A stretch of DNA of 64,000 nt from Cuniculiplasma sp052315315. GTDB lineage: Archaea > Thermoplasmatota > Thermoplasmata > Thermoplasmatales > Thermoplasmataceae. The stretch spans positions 24,717 through 88,716 of the forward strand of contig JBLSDE010000003.1 of assembly GCA_052315315.1 (NCBI GenBank), in the 5' to 3' direction. The notes under the pieces are model-generated. The model was given only the letters and a program-made list of their open reading frames with translations, was not told the origin of the DNA and ran no database searches. A program made the position numbers and the translations under genes. Positions 1 to 8,512 of this stretch are shown piece after piece (position 1 is the first letter of the stretch; each line of letters opens with the position of its first letter).

Positions 1-92
1 TTTATTTTTGACATTTTAAAGTTTTTTGTAATAAGTGATTTTTTTCATAAACTTTTTTAAGATTGATTGACTTTGTGGAAGGAAGATTTTAC

Positions 93-308
93 ATGTCAGT
101 AGAGGAAGACCTTATAGGGGTTCAGAAAAGAGTCGAGAGGCGTTTCTCTGGAATAGGGAAAGGCAAGTACGCTAGAATAATCAAGATGGCTAAGAAGCCA
201 AACGAACAGGAATTTGTTAAGGTTCTTGCCATAACGGGGGTAGGGATTATACTCCTTGGAGCTCTTGGTTTTGCAATTTACTACATTATGACAACTCTTC
301 ATGTTTAA
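93..308 (+). CDS. secE: Preprotein translocase subunit SecE (Sec61 gamma)
   Basis: Small single-span subunit that clamps the SecY channel in the cytoplasmic membrane. The 71-residue product has an N-terminal amphipathic, basic helix (RVERRF, ARIIKMAKKP), the conserved KKPNEQEF segment and one C-terminal membrane helix (VLAITGVGIILLGALGFAIYY). A TTG codon 30 bp upstream also opens the frame, but the ATG at 93 gives the usual family length and has GGAAGG just upstream. It is directly followed by spt5, the standard archaeal secE-spt5 order. Identification rests on motif, size and context. Confidence 0.93.
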   Translation: MSVEEDLIGVQKRVERRFSGIGKGKYARIIKMAKKPNEQEFVKVLAITGVGIILLGALGFAIYYIMTTLHV

Positions 309-317
309 GTGATAGAA

Positions 318-1196
318 ATGGTACAGGAAAGTGAATATGAATGGATCGAATTCGATGACTCAGAGGTCAAGAGTTCTTGCGGAAAGACACTGAGCATGCT
401 TCTGGTAATTAAGAATATACAGTCAGAAAAGAGGAATTTCAGGGTCAAAATTACCCCGGGCTTTAATCAGAATGATCCAAAGGTTTCATGGGAAATCGAT
501 TACTCAGGTAACGAAGGCGATATTGTTCAGATGAGTCCTGATGATCCCAAGGTCATCGAAAAGCGCCTTGAAATAGACAAAAGAGGTATAAGAGAATTTA
601 AGATAAAACTGGACACTCCAAAGGGAGGTAGCATGGGAGATACCATGACACTCAACATAAGCGTTGTTTCTGAGGACGATATACACAGGGCCAATTATTC
701 CAAGACTATTGAGCTTGTACCCATAATAATGGCTGTTAAAACCAACGTGGGTAAGGAATTCGAAGTGGCACAGAATCTTGTAAATCAGGATAAAAAAGAT
801 TATGAAGAGAGAAAAGAGATAAACCCTTCTGCCACAAGGGAGGTTATGGCCATAATGTCACCCTATGAACTGAAGGGATATTTTTATCTGGAGACAATGC
901 ACCCTGACAGGATAACATACATTGCAAAGAAGATGAGAAACTTCAAGGGTGTTGTGAATGGTGAGATTAAGATTGATGAAATCTCAGAGCAGCTCACACC
1001 GAAGCCTGCTGTTGCTGGCCTTGAACTTGGATCATTCATAGAATTGGTAAAAGGTCCATTCAAGGGAGAAAAGGCCAGGATAATGAACATAGATCACGAA
1101 AAGGAGGAAGTGACTGTACAGTTTATAGAATCCGCTATGCTGATTCCAGTAAAGGTAAGGGCAGAGGATATAAGAGTCATAGATTCGGGAAAGTAA
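318..1196 (+). CDS. spt5: Transcription elongation factor Spt5 (NusG-like) with extra N-terminal domain
   Basis: Archaeal Spt5 binds the RNA polymerase clamp with Spt4 and promotes elongation. Numbering from the GTG at 309 (295 residues), the NGN domain begins near residue 139 (IIMAVKTNVGKEFEVAQNL) and the KOW domain covers about 238-292 (LGSFIELVKGPFKGEKARI). Typical archaeal Spt5 is only about 150 residues. Residues 1-138 are an added, probably beta-sandwich domain: regular beta strands, a GDTMTLNISVVSEDD ending, no membrane helix. Start may be GTG 309, abutting the secE stop, or ATG 318; no Shine-Dalgarno is visible and coupling to secE is likely. Confidence 0.93.
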   Translation: MVQESEYEWIEFDDSEVKSSCGKTLSMLLVIKNIQSEKRNFRVKITPGFNQNDPKVSWEIDYSGNEGDIVQMSPDDPKVIEKRLEIDKRGIREFKIKLDTPKGGSMGDTMTLNISVVSEDDIHRANYSKTIELVPIIMAVKTNVGKEFEVAQNLVNQDKKDYEERKEINPSATREVMAIMSPYELKGYFYLETMHPDRITYIAKKMRNFKGVVNGEIKIDEISEQLTPKPAVAGLELGSFIELVKGPFKGEKARIMNIDHEKEEVTVQFIESAMLIPVKVRAEDIRVIDSGK

Positions 1197-1198
1197 TA

Positions 1199-2614
1199 AT
1201 GAGATATAAGAGGGAATCCAAAGAGAAAAACAGTTCAAGGATAATGGAGATTGAGAAATCTCTTGAGAATCCAATTTCCTTGGTTCCAGAATGTATAGAT
1301 GGTGGATTGTTCTGTCCCCTTGGTTCCTACGCAAAAAAATTGGGGAATGTTCACGGTATTGAGGAACTGGAAAAATTGGGAAAGTCAAAGGATGAGTTTC
1401 TCAGAGGAATAGGAGAAACTGCAAGGGCAATAAGGGATAAGGATGTATCATTTTCTGGTCTCCTGAAAACCCCACATGGAAGTGCAACGTTTTACAAAAA
1501 AGGTGATACGGATCAGTACGTTCTTGCAGGAATTCAAAACAGCAAGAATGATATTTTCAGAATGCTTGCATTTTCAAGAGATGTAATAAATGGAAAGCTC
1601 ACCATATATTCCGCAGGTGACTATTTCAAAGGTTCATGTAAAAGAAGTCCACCGGATGATGAATTCATCGTCAAGGTACTGGATGAAGAAATGATAGAGC
1701 ATAAAGAGGACAATGATGGTCTTCAGTCTATTGGGCAGGGGGATGAGTCATTTACGATATCCATATACAACCGCCCGCTAGTGAGGGTATATCCCAGTTC
1801 AAAGGTTAAGACACTCTGGAAATTAATGAAGCACATATTGTGTCAGGATCCAATGAAAACTTATTCCTATCTCTTCCAGAACCTCAATGAGTTCAGTTCA
1901 AAGTCAGAATATGTGTTGTTTCAGAAGTATGTAAATGGAGAAATGAACGACTCAGAATTCATAAATGAGATAATGAAAGAGAGAATAAACAGAGCCAGGG
2001 ATTCTGGAAAATTTATAATTGGCAAAAGCATATTTCCAAATTTTGAAGATTTTCTGACTGCAATTCCTCTGGAAAAAGTTGAAAGGGATGCAATAAAAAC
2101 ATTATGGTCAACCAAGAATGGAATTTACATTGAAACTTCAACTCGAAGAAAATTTCTCGAGGCTGTTTGGGATAAAATAGGTACAGATATTCTCAAGATA
2201 CTTTTCCACAGTCTCACAGATGAACAGATCAGTTCACTGAAGGGAAACCCAACTGAAATGATCGAAAAGGCGAGAAAGATTCAGGAAATATCCATGGTAT
2301 CAAAGGAAATTGATCTCAAGCCATGGTCACCTGCATCCCAGTATCTGGCATCTCTGGTGATTGCAGGCAGACACGGAGGAAAGGATGAGATCCTAGAGGT
2401 GATGGGTTCGAAGAAAATATCTGACCCGGATGCCATGGCAGTGGATCACGCCTTTGTGATTGTTACAGAAACAGGCAAATCTGAATCATGGAAGGCATCA
2501 GATAATGCGAAGCTAAAGGGTGAAATGCTTATACCCTATGTAAGACGTATGCTTAATGGAACACCGGAGGATGCCAGGTCAGCCTTTCTTGAGACTGAAA
2601 AATTTTTGAGGTAA
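1199..2614 (+). CDS. Conserved hypothetical protein, 471 aa
   Basis: Function not recognised. A soluble protein rich in charged residues, with no membrane segment, signal peptide or recognised nucleotide-binding motif. A short Cys pair lies near the N-terminus (ECIDGGLFCPLG), and the C-terminal part is helical (ASQYLASLVIAGRHGGKDEILEVMG). It starts 2 nt after the spt5 stop and ends 2 nt before the PUA gene, so it is probably translated from the secE-spt5 mRNA. The company of a transcription factor and an RNA-binding protein makes an RNA-related role possible, but that is only inference from position. Confidence 0.8.
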   Translation: MRYKRESKEKNSSRIMEIEKSLENPISLVPECIDGGLFCPLGSYAKKLGNVHGIEELEKLGKSKDEFLRGIGETARAIRDKDVSFSGLLKTPHGSATFYKKGDTDQYVLAGIQNSKNDIFRMLAFSRDVINGKLTIYSAGDYFKGSCKRSPPDDEFIVKVLDEEMIEHKEDNDGLQSIGQGDESFTISIYNRPLVRVYPSSKVKTLWKLMKHILCQDPMKTYSYLFQNLNEFSSKSEYVLFQKYVNGEMNDSEFINEIMKERINRARDSGKFIIGKSIFPNFEDFLTAIPLEKVERDAIKTLWSTKNGIYIETSTRRKFLEAVWDKIGTDILKILFHSLTDEQISSLKGNPTEMIEKARKIQEISMVSKEIDLKPWSPASQYLASLVIAGRHGGKDEILEVMGSKKISDPDAMAVDHAFVIVTETGKSESWKASDNAKLKGEMLIPYVRRMLNGTPEDARSAFLETEKFLR

Positions 2615-2616
2615 TT

Positions 2617-3078
2617 ATGGCTAGACACATGCTTTCAAAAAAGGATATGAAAATTTTTTCAAAGAATATGGAAACCTTCGGTCTATGGGCAGGTTTTCTT
2701 GAAAATGCGCAAATAGAGGTCGAAGAGAAGAAGGGAAAAAAATGTTATTCTGTTGGAAATATCATAATAGCTGTGGAAAACAAAATCCTTCTCCCATCTG
2801 TTGAACTTCTAAATGCAGTTAAACCTTCAAGGAGTGTGATTACAGTTGATAAAGGAGCTGTCCCCCATATTCTCAACGGTTCAAATCTCTTTATCAAGGG
2901 TGTAACAGCAATGGATGAGAATATTGAGAAGGATTCCATTGTTTACATTAAGGGTCCTGATAATCACTTCATTGCCGTCGCCCGATCGGAAGCCTCCTAT
3001 GACAAACTGAAGGATATGAAGGAGGGAATAGCCGCGACAACCTTGCTTGTAGGTGGCAAAGATCCCTGTCAGATGTAA
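2617..3078 (+). CDS. PUA-domain RNA-binding protein (MCT-1 type)
   Basis: 153 residues, matching archaeal PUA proteins related to eukaryotic MCT-1 and the N-terminal part of eIF2D. The N-terminal ~70 residues are a small alpha/beta domain (LSKKDMKIFSKNME). The PUA domain follows from about residue 75 (PSRSVITVDKGAVPHILNGSNLFIKGV) and contains the typical KGVTAMDENIEKDSIVYI strand region and the closing AVARSEASY segment. Last gene of the secE-spt5 operon, 2 nt after the preceding stop. A role in ribosome or tRNA binding is expected from the family; the exact partner is unknown. Confidence 0.85.
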   Translation: MARHMLSKKDMKIFSKNMETFGLWAGFLENAQIEVEEKKGKKCYSVGNIIIAVENKILLPSVELLNAVKPSRSVITVDKGAVPHILNGSNLFIKGVTAMDENIEKDSIVYIKGPDNHFIAVARSEASYDKLKDMKEGIAATTLLVGGKDPCQM

Positions 3079-3124
3079 TTCCGTTTTTGAGAAAAGATTA
3101 AATCTCTAGAAATACTGATTATTT

Positions 3125-3580
3125 ATGGCAGAATTATTGAGTGTTGGTAGTACAATACCTGAGTTTGAAACCGTAGATCAGCATGGAAATAAGGTTAGTT
3201 CGAAGAACATTAAGGGGAAAGTCTCAGTAGTGTACTTTTATCCAAAGGATGACACACCTGGATGCACAACAGAGGCCTGTGAATTCAGGGATTCTATGGA
3301 AGAGTACAGAAAGAACGGCATAGAAGTTTACGGAATAAGTGTGGACAGTGAAAATTCTCACAAGAAATTCACTGACAAGTATTCACTAAACTTTACCCTT
3401 CTTGCAGACAAGGACAAAAAGATAAGTGAAATGTTTGGTGTGCTTGGGGAAAGAAGTGCAAAGAGGGTTACCTTCATAGTGGACAAGGAGGGTAAGATAA
3501 GACACGTATTTCCAAAGGTTTCACCAAAAGGCCATTCTTCAGAGGTAATTGGAAAAATAAGGGAACTCAATCTTATCTAA
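3125..3580 (+). CDS. bcp: Peroxiredoxin, Bcp/PrxQ type
   Basis: Thiol peroxidase that reduces hydrogen peroxide and organic hydroperoxides. The 151-residue thioredoxin-fold protein has VVYFYPKDDTPGCTTEACEFRD: the peroxidatic Cys follows the conserved TPG and the resolving Cys lies five residues later, the atypical 2-Cys arrangement of Bcp. The helix after it (YRKNGIEVYGISVDS) and the FGVLGERSAKRVTFIVDKEG segment also match. It has its own short upstream region and ends in AT-rich DNA shared with the convergent mevalonate operon. A stand-alone oxidative-stress gene. Confidence 0.95.
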   Translation: MAELLSVGSTIPEFETVDQHGNKVSSKNIKGKVSVVYFYPKDDTPGCTTEACEFRDSMEEYRKNGIEVYGISVDSENSHKKFTDKYSLNFTLLADKDKKISEMFGVLGERSAKRVTFIVDKEGKIRHVFPKVSPKGHSSEVIGKIRELNLI

Positions 3581-3615
3581 AAAAATATATTATTTTATTA
3601 TTGAAATAAAAGGGA

Positions 3616-4020
3616 TTATTTGTCCAGCACAAATTTGTAACCGTAGTGGATAACACCACTTTTGCCGTCTTCGGAAATTCTTCTGAAAACGCTTTTTACC
3701 TTTGCACCAATTTTTACATCCTCTGGTTCGCAGTCCACTATCTGTCCAGTAATTGTTGGCCCCTCATTCAGTTTTATTATGGCAAGTACATATGGCTTTT
3801 GTCTCACAAAGGCCGGAGGCGCCTCATGAACTACTGTATAGGAGACAATTTCCCCATTTCCCTCGATTTCCACCTGTGTCATCTTTCCAATTGAGTCTCT
3901 GTGACAGACAGGGCATATGTCCCTTGGTGGGAAGTATACTCTCTTGCAGTTTTCGCATCTCCTGCCAACCATTCTGTATCTGCTTGGCATTTCTCTCCAC
4001 ATTCTTGAAAGCTCACCCAT
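3616..4020 (-). CDS. DUF35 zinc-ribbon/OB-fold protein of the thiolase-HMG-CoA synthase complex
   Basis: 134 residues. N-terminal rubredoxin-like zinc ribbon with two CxxC pairs (RCENCKRVYFPPRDICPVCH) followed by an OB-fold (GEIVSYTVVHEAPPAF). In methanogens the homologue bridges acetoacetyl-CoA thiolase and HMG-CoA synthase and lets them share a CoA-binding site. The ATG follows the thiolase stop codon directly, with no spacer, so it is the third gene of a three-gene operon. Its zinc ligands are intact, which suggests that the complex still forms even though the adjacent thiolase has altered active-site residues. Confidence 0.9.
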   Translation of the reverse strand: MGELSRMWREMPSRYRMVGRRCENCKRVYFPPRDICPVCHRDSIGKMTQVEIEGNGEIVSYTVVHEAPPAFVRQKPYVLAIIKLNEGPTITGQIVDCEPEDVKIGAKVKSVFRRISEDGKSGVIHYGYKFVLDK

Positions 4021-5196
4021 TTACTCCACCCCCAGTATATGAACAAGAGCAGCAGCTCCGGAACCAGCCTGACTGTGTGTCATGGCATACTTTGCATTCT
4101 TTATCTGTCTCTTGCCAGCCTTATTCTTCAGCTGATAGTAAGCTTCAACTATCTGACCAACCCCTGATGCTCCATATGGAAATCCCTTAGCCTTTAGACC
4201 GCCGGACGGGTTTACAGGAAGATCGCTATCCAGACCAATACCGTTCTTAACGAGTTCCGATGCCTTTCCCTTCTTTGCAAATCCAAGATCCTCCAGAGCC
4301 ATGAGGCCATAAATGCTGTAAGAATCGTGTATCTCAACCATGGAGATATCCTTCAGTTTCAGACCAGCCTGCTTAAGGGCATTTTCTGAAGCTATTCTTG
4401 TGGGCTCCACCGTGTAAAGTGATTCTCTGGAATGCAACGCAAAGGGACCCTGAGAAATTCCAGAGCCCATGACCTTAACCCCTTCAATTCCATGTTCCTT
4501 CACATATTTTTCAGAGGCAAGAATAACGCTTGAAGCCCCATCACTAAGGGGTGCACAGTCCATAAGGTTCAGAGGTTCGGCAATTGGTGTAGCTCCCAGA
4601 GCCTGCTCGATTGTGATCTTGTTTCTGAAATGGGCACTCTCATTAAGTGCAGCATTGAAATGGTCATTTACCGAAATCTGTGCAAGAATATCCTTGGGAA
4701 CACCGAAATCAGTCATATATTTTTTTGCAGATAGGGCTGCAAGGGCAGCAGGTGTTGCTCCAATGAACGCCTCCCATTCCCTGTCTATGATGGATGAAGT
4801 GATATCTATGATTTCATTGCCGTAAAGTTCTGTCATCTTTTCAGCCCCTCCAACCATGGCCAGATCGAATTCACCTGACCTTATGCCGAGATAGGCCTCC
4901 CTGAATGCTGATGCTCCGGAAGCTGTGGATGTCTCCACTCTCACGGATGGTATAAACTCAGAGGCAATTCCTGCGTGATCGGACATGAGTGCACTGAGGT
5001 GCTCCTGCATACTGATATCACCACCCAGGGCATTACCCATGTAAATGGCACCCAGATCCCTGGTCCTTATTCCTGCACTTTCTACTGCCTTAAGTCCGGC
5101 CTCAACAGCTATCTCTCTGAGAGACTTATCCCAGAGCTCTCCGTATTTGGCCTCTCCTGCTCCAATTATGTATACATTATTCAATTTCCTCACCAA
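4021..5196 (-). CDS. SCP2-type thiolase homologue (acetoacetyl-CoA thiolase position) with altered active site
   Basis: 391 residues, full-length archaeal thiolase of the SCP2/acetyl-CoA C-acetyltransferase family, lying between HMG-CoA synthase and DUF35, where the first mevalonate-pathway enzyme is expected. Fold motifs are intact (VEIHDSYSIYGLMALEDLG with H290, NPSGGLKAKG). However, the nucleophilic Cys of the usual ACASG motif is Thr91 (VETSTASG, codon 4924-4926), and the His of the usual GHPxGATG motif is Phe339 (GFPYGASG). Classical Claisen chemistry therefore looks impaired. Start is TTG 5196 or GTG 5193, overlapping the synthase by about 20 bp. Family certain; activity doubtful. Confidence 0.9.
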   Translation of the reverse strand: MVRKLNNVYIIGAGEAKYGELWDKSLREIAVEAGLKAVESAGIRTRDLGAIYMGNALGGDISMQEHLSALMSDHAGIASEFIPSVRVETSTASGASAFREAYLGIRSGEFDLAMVGGAEKMTELYGNEIIDITSSIIDREWEAFIGATPAALAALSAKKYMTDFGVPKDILAQISVNDHFNAALNESAHFRNKITIEQALGATPIAEPLNLMDCAPLSDGASSVILASEKYVKEHGIEGVKVMGSGISQGPFALHSRESLYTVEPTRIASENALKQAGLKLKDISMVEIHDSYSIYGLMALEDLGFAKKGKASELVKNGIGLDSDLPVNPSGGLKAKGFPYGASGVGQIVEAYYQLKNKAGKRQIKNAKYAMTHSQAGSGAAALVHILGVE

Positions 5197-6232
5197 AAAC
5201 TATTTTTTTCTTGAATTTAGCATAAATTGCGTAATCAACAAATTTAACATCCTCAAGCATTTTTCTAATGGTTATTACATTCCTTCTATGCAATTCCTCT
5301 ATCTTATCTGTAACTTCTATGTGAAAAGCATCTGAACCAGCACCCGATCCAAAAGAAACGGCCAGTATTTTATCCCCTTCCTTTGCCACATCAAGTATGG
5401 CAGATAAACCAGTCATCATAGATGCGGAATATGTATTTCCAATCACTGGTGTCAGAAGGCCTTCCTTGTATTGCTTTTCCTGGAAGCCAAGCACCTTGGC
5501 TGCCCTTGTTGGGAATTTTCCATTTGGCTGGTGGAAGACAGCATAATCGTAATCCTCAGGTTTTGTCTTCATTCTCTCCATCATCATTTTGGCGGCACTT
5601 GTTACATGCCTGAAATATGCAGGTTCTCCCGTGAATCTTTCGCCGTGAGTTGGATAGGGTTGGCCTTCTCTCCTCCAGAAATCTGGTGTATCGGATGTAA
5701 CGGAAAGTGTGCTCTTTATCTCTGCTGCAACGTTCTCTTTACCCACAATCATAGCAGTACCTCCTGCTGAGGCACTGTATTCAAGGACATCTCCCGGGGC
5801 ACCCTGAGAAGTATCTGCACCTATAGCCATTCCATATTTTATCATTCCAGAGTCAACAAGCCCCATCACGTTCTGAATACCGGCAGTTCCAGCCTTACAG
5901 GCAAATTCATAGTCTGCAGCGAACATGCTAAAGTTGGCACCTATGGCTGCAGAAACTATGGTTGCAGTGGGTTTGACAGCATAGGGGTGGCTCTCAGAAC
6001 CAACATATATTGATTCAATACTTTCTCCCTTCATTCCTCCCCTTTTCAGAGCATTCCTTGCAGCTTCAACCGATATGGTTGCGGTGTCCTCATCAGGCGA
6101 AGGAACAGACTTACTCAATATGAATATCCCATTTTTGATGTTTTCAGGGTCTTCTCCCCAGACCCTCGCAATTTCATCAGGTTTAACCCTGAATCTGGGG
6201 ATATAGCTCCCATAACTAACAATTCCACTCAT
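5177..6232 (-). CDS. Hydroxymethylglutaryl-CoA synthase
   Basis: Condenses acetyl-CoA with acetoacetyl-CoA to HMG-CoA, the committed precursor of mevalonate and archaeal lipids. The 351-residue protein is the archaeal type: catalytic Cys112 in DYEFACKAGTAGIQ, the general-base Glu region (SVEAARNAL), the active-site His in YAVFHQPNGKFP, and a C-terminal GSGAGSDAF loop. First gene of the operon. Its ATG lies about 30 nt downstream of a TATA-like TTTTTAAATA on the minus strand, so the mRNA is probably leaderless. Unlike the thiolase beside it, its catalytic residues are intact. Confidence 0.95.
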   Translation of the reverse strand: MSGIVSYGSYIPRFRVKPDEIARVWGEDPENIKNGIFILSKSVPSPDEDTATISVEAARNALKRGGMKGESIESIYVGSESHPYAVKPTATIVSAAIGANFSMFAADYEFACKAGTAGIQNVMGLVDSGMIKYGMAIGADTSQGAPGDVLEYSASAGGTAMIVGKENVAAEIKSTLSVTSDTPDFWRREGQPYPTHGERFTGEPAYFRHVTSAAKMMMERMKTKPEDYDYAVFHQPNGKFPTRAAKVLGFQEKQYKEGLLTPVIGNTYSASMMTGLSAILDVAKEGDKILAVSFGSGAGSDAFHIEVTDKIEELHRRNVITIRKMLEDVKFVDYAIYAKFKKKIVFGEEIE

Positions 6233-6413
6233 TATTATCCGCCAAACACTTCATGATTTTATTTAAAAATTGCTGAATATGTATTCGTCAATTGTCTAAT
6301 TAATCCCTCTTTAGGAAATGAAGCCTGCCTATAAGGAAAGTGTACTCAGTAAGATAATGGTTAAAATATAAAGGCAAAAAAGGTATACAATGTACTCATA
6401 AATTCTAAATAGT

Positions 6414-6426
6414 CTTTAAAAATACC
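6414..6426 (+). promoter_or_regulatory. TATA box of the small winged-helix gene
   Basis: CTTTAAAAATACC is centred about 23-26 bp before the ATG at 6442. That spacing places the transcription start at or next to the start codon, the leaderless architecture seen at many genes in this window. Confidence 0.55.
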
Positions 6427-6441
6427 TTTTAAGGTGTATTT

Positions 6442-6657
6442 ATGGACGAAATGTCCCCAAACGCAAAAAAAGTTTATGAATCGCTAAAAAAAATTGGCGC
6501 GGTTTCTGAAGAGAAGCTTAAAACTGCTGACGATATAATGAAAGCTTCCGGTCTTGGAAAGGCTCTTGTAGCATCAGCCCTTCAAGAATTGACAAATAAG
6601 GGTTATGTGAAGAGGGTAGCAAGGCAAAAAAGCGCCGGGTATTTTGCTTCTAAATAA
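6442..6657 (+). CDS. Small winged-helix DNA-binding protein
   Basis: 71 residues forming a single winged helix-turn-helix domain: helix 1 (SPNAKKVYESLKKIG), an HTH pair (TADDIMKASGLGKALVASALQELTNKGY) and a wing (VKRVARQKSAGYFASK). There is no ligand-binding domain. The basic wing suits DNA binding. The strong TATA box, short monocistronic unit and minimal domain are compatible with an abundant chromatin-type protein or a simple regulator; the sequence does not decide between them. Genes of this size are easily missed, but codon structure and domain pattern are convincing. Confidence 0.8.
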   Translation: MDEMSPNAKKVYESLKKIGAVSEEKLKTADDIMKASGLGKALVASALQELTNKGYVKRVARQKSAGYFASK

Positions 6658-6707
6658 TTAAGATTCAATACTTTTAAATATTGACTTTTTATCAAATAAC
6701 TGCTGCA

Positions 6708-7835
6708 ATGACTACTTTGGTTTTGAATGTTGATAGGGACAACGACTTCGGTGTTAAGGCCGGCATTAAGGGGCCGCTGATTGGTTATTCCCAATGTTAT
6801 AATGCAGCAGTTAAACTTATTACGGTAGATCCTGAGGATTCTGATGCTAACGCTCTTTTTGGCGCACTGAAACATTACGAGCATCTCCAGTCAAAGGGTG
6901 AGGATGTAGATATAGCCCTAATAACAGGCGACGAAGATGTTGGGGAGAAGTCAGATGAGATCCTTTCCTCCCAAATTGAGCAGGTGATTGGTACTGGGAA
7001 ATATAATGATGTGGTGCTCATATCTGATGGAGCAGAGGATGATTATATAATACCTCTTATTCTGTCAAGGGCCAAGATAAGATATGTGAAGCATATAATA
7101 GTGAGGCACAATCAAAACATAGAATCTCTTTACTATTATATAGTAAAAGCAATGCAGGATAAGAAGCTGATAAAGAAAATATATATCCCAGTAGGCCTCA
7201 TACTTCTTACCTATGGAGTAACAGCACTTTCCTTTGCCATATTTTTTGATTTTATAGGAAAGAGCGCTGTAAATCCATCATTTTATGCCTTTACTCTGGT
7301 AACCGTTGTAATAGGTGGTTATTTTACAGAGAGGGGATTTGACATAAAGGATCATCTGATGGTTATGATACGGGATATAGAGACCTACTCAGAGGAGGCC
7401 AGACTTATGTTCATATCTTCCATAATATCCATAGGCATAATACTTGTGGGTATCGCATCCACTTACAGTATTTTCTATAATACATCCATGCTCCCTCTGA
7501 ACCGTGTATTGTACTTTTTCCAGATATTCAGTCTATGGGTATATGCCTCGATCATCTCAAGGGCACTCTTTAAGATTGCAGATATTTATGTAGGTGGTTC
7601 AAAATCCTCATCCACACTTTACTATGCCATATCATTCTCTGTTTCAGCAGAGATATTATTATTCGGTATCATAGGTTACATCAGATATGCCCTGAAATTC
7701 ACAGGTTTTGGTTATTCCTTATTCTCCATAGTTTTAATTGTGCTGGGTGTCTCAATTGCTCTTATAACGGCAGGAATTCACAAAAGAAAGGATATCGCTA
7801 CAGCAATATCTCCCATTGGTAAGGATGGTCAGTGA
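6708..7835 (+). CDS. DUF373 family integral membrane protein
   Basis: A cytosolic N-terminal domain of about 160 residues (TTLVLNVDRDNDFGVKAGIKGPLIG, then an ALITGDEDVG motif) is followed by about six membrane helices. It is the archaeal DUF373 family, of unknown biochemical function; the Asp-rich motifs suggest nucleotide or metal binding in the cytosolic part. The ATG at 6708 is preferred to the TTG at 6681 because DUF373 proteins begin with this conserved strand and a TATA-like CTTTTAAATATT sits about 30 bp upstream. The 3' end overlaps mptE, so the two are probably co-translated. Confidence 0.85.
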   Translation: MTTLVLNVDRDNDFGVKAGIKGPLIGYSQCYNAAVKLITVDPEDSDANALFGALKHYEHLQSKGEDVDIALITGDEDVGEKSDEILSSQIEQVIGTGKYNDVVLISDGAEDDYIIPLILSRAKIRYVKHIIVRHNQNIESLYYYIVKAMQDKKLIKKIYIPVGLILLTYGVTALSFAIFFDFIGKSAVNPSFYAFTLVTVVIGGYFTERGFDIKDHLMVMIRDIETYSEEARLMFISSIISIGIILVGIASTYSIFYNTSMLPLNRVLYFFQIFSLWVYASIISRALFKIADIYVGGSKSSSTLYYAISFSVSAEILLFGIIGYIRYALKFTGFGYSLFSIVLIVLGVSIALITAGIHKRKDIATAISPIGKDGQ

Positions 7836-8481
7836 TTTGGACTGGTCCCTCACATATGACGAAATCTGCAGAAATCTGGAGATAAACTGTCTTGATGATG
7901 ATATATCCGCACTATATCTTTCAAAATTTGAAAGCAAATCTCATTTCCTATGGAAGAGGCTCAAATATCTGACTGGAAGACCTTTCATAGTAATTGGGAA
8001 TAGTCCTGATGTGTCCCAGGAGGACTTCATCAAAGCATATGAAAAAAATGAAGTGATCGTGGTTGGAGACAGTGCACTCCGATTAATCCCAAGTGGGATT
8101 GTGCCAGAAATAATCGTTTCAGATCTGGATGGAAGCATTCCCGACATAGTCCTGAGGGTTCAAGAGGGTAGCATTCTGTTTCTTCATTCACATGGTGATA
8201 ATATGAACAAAATAGAAGAAAATATCCAGGGATTTGATGGTTTCTATATCCCTACAAGGCAGGGGAGAAGACCCAAGTCTATGTTCAATCCATGCGGATT
8301 TACGGACGGTGACAGGGCAGTAATGATAGCAAAATTTTTGGGTGCTAAACGAATAAGGCTCTTTGGTTTTTCCTTTGAAAGAGCATATGAAAAGGGCAAT
8401 ACAGTATTGAAAATGAAAAAGTTGCAATTTGCCAAAAAAATTATAGAATCAGTTAAAGACGTCGAGATATTGTATGTGTAA
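7825..8481 (+). CDS. mptE: 6-hydroxymethyl-7,8-dihydropterin pyrophosphokinase MptE (DUF115)
   Basis: Archaeal replacement for FolK: transfers pyrophosphate from ATP to 6-hydroxymethyldihydropterin on the route to folate or methanopterin-type C1 carriers. Family motifs are present: FIVIGNSPDV, VVGDSALRLI, PEIIVSDLDGS (acidic metal-binding DLDG), LHSHGDN, and NPCGFTDGDRAVMIA with the Gly-rich FTDGDR loop. Chosen start ATG 7825 overlaps the DUF373 gene by 11 bp; a TTG lies 9 bp upstream. A pterin gene fits with the folate-dependent formimidoyltransferase and cyclodeaminase 4-5 kb away. Confidence 0.9.
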   Translation: MVSDLDWSLTYDEICRNLEINCLDDDISALYLSKFESKSHFLWKRLKYLTGRPFIVIGNSPDVSQEDFIKAYEKNEVIVVGDSALRLIPSGIVPEIIVSDLDGSIPDIVLRVQEGSILFLHSHGDNMNKIEENIQGFDGFYIPTRQGRRPKSMFNPCGFTDGDRAVMIAKFLGAKRIRLFGFSFERAYEKGNTVLKMKKLQFAKKIIESVKDVEILYV

Positions 8482-8512
8482 ATTCCTGATTAATTCAGGA
8501 GAGCAATTAAAT

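Noticed and set aside
3646..4190. Plus-strand frames opposite the DUF35 and thiolase genes
   Set aside because: Antisense to conserved proteins with recognised motifs; Cys/His-rich junk typical of shadow frames.
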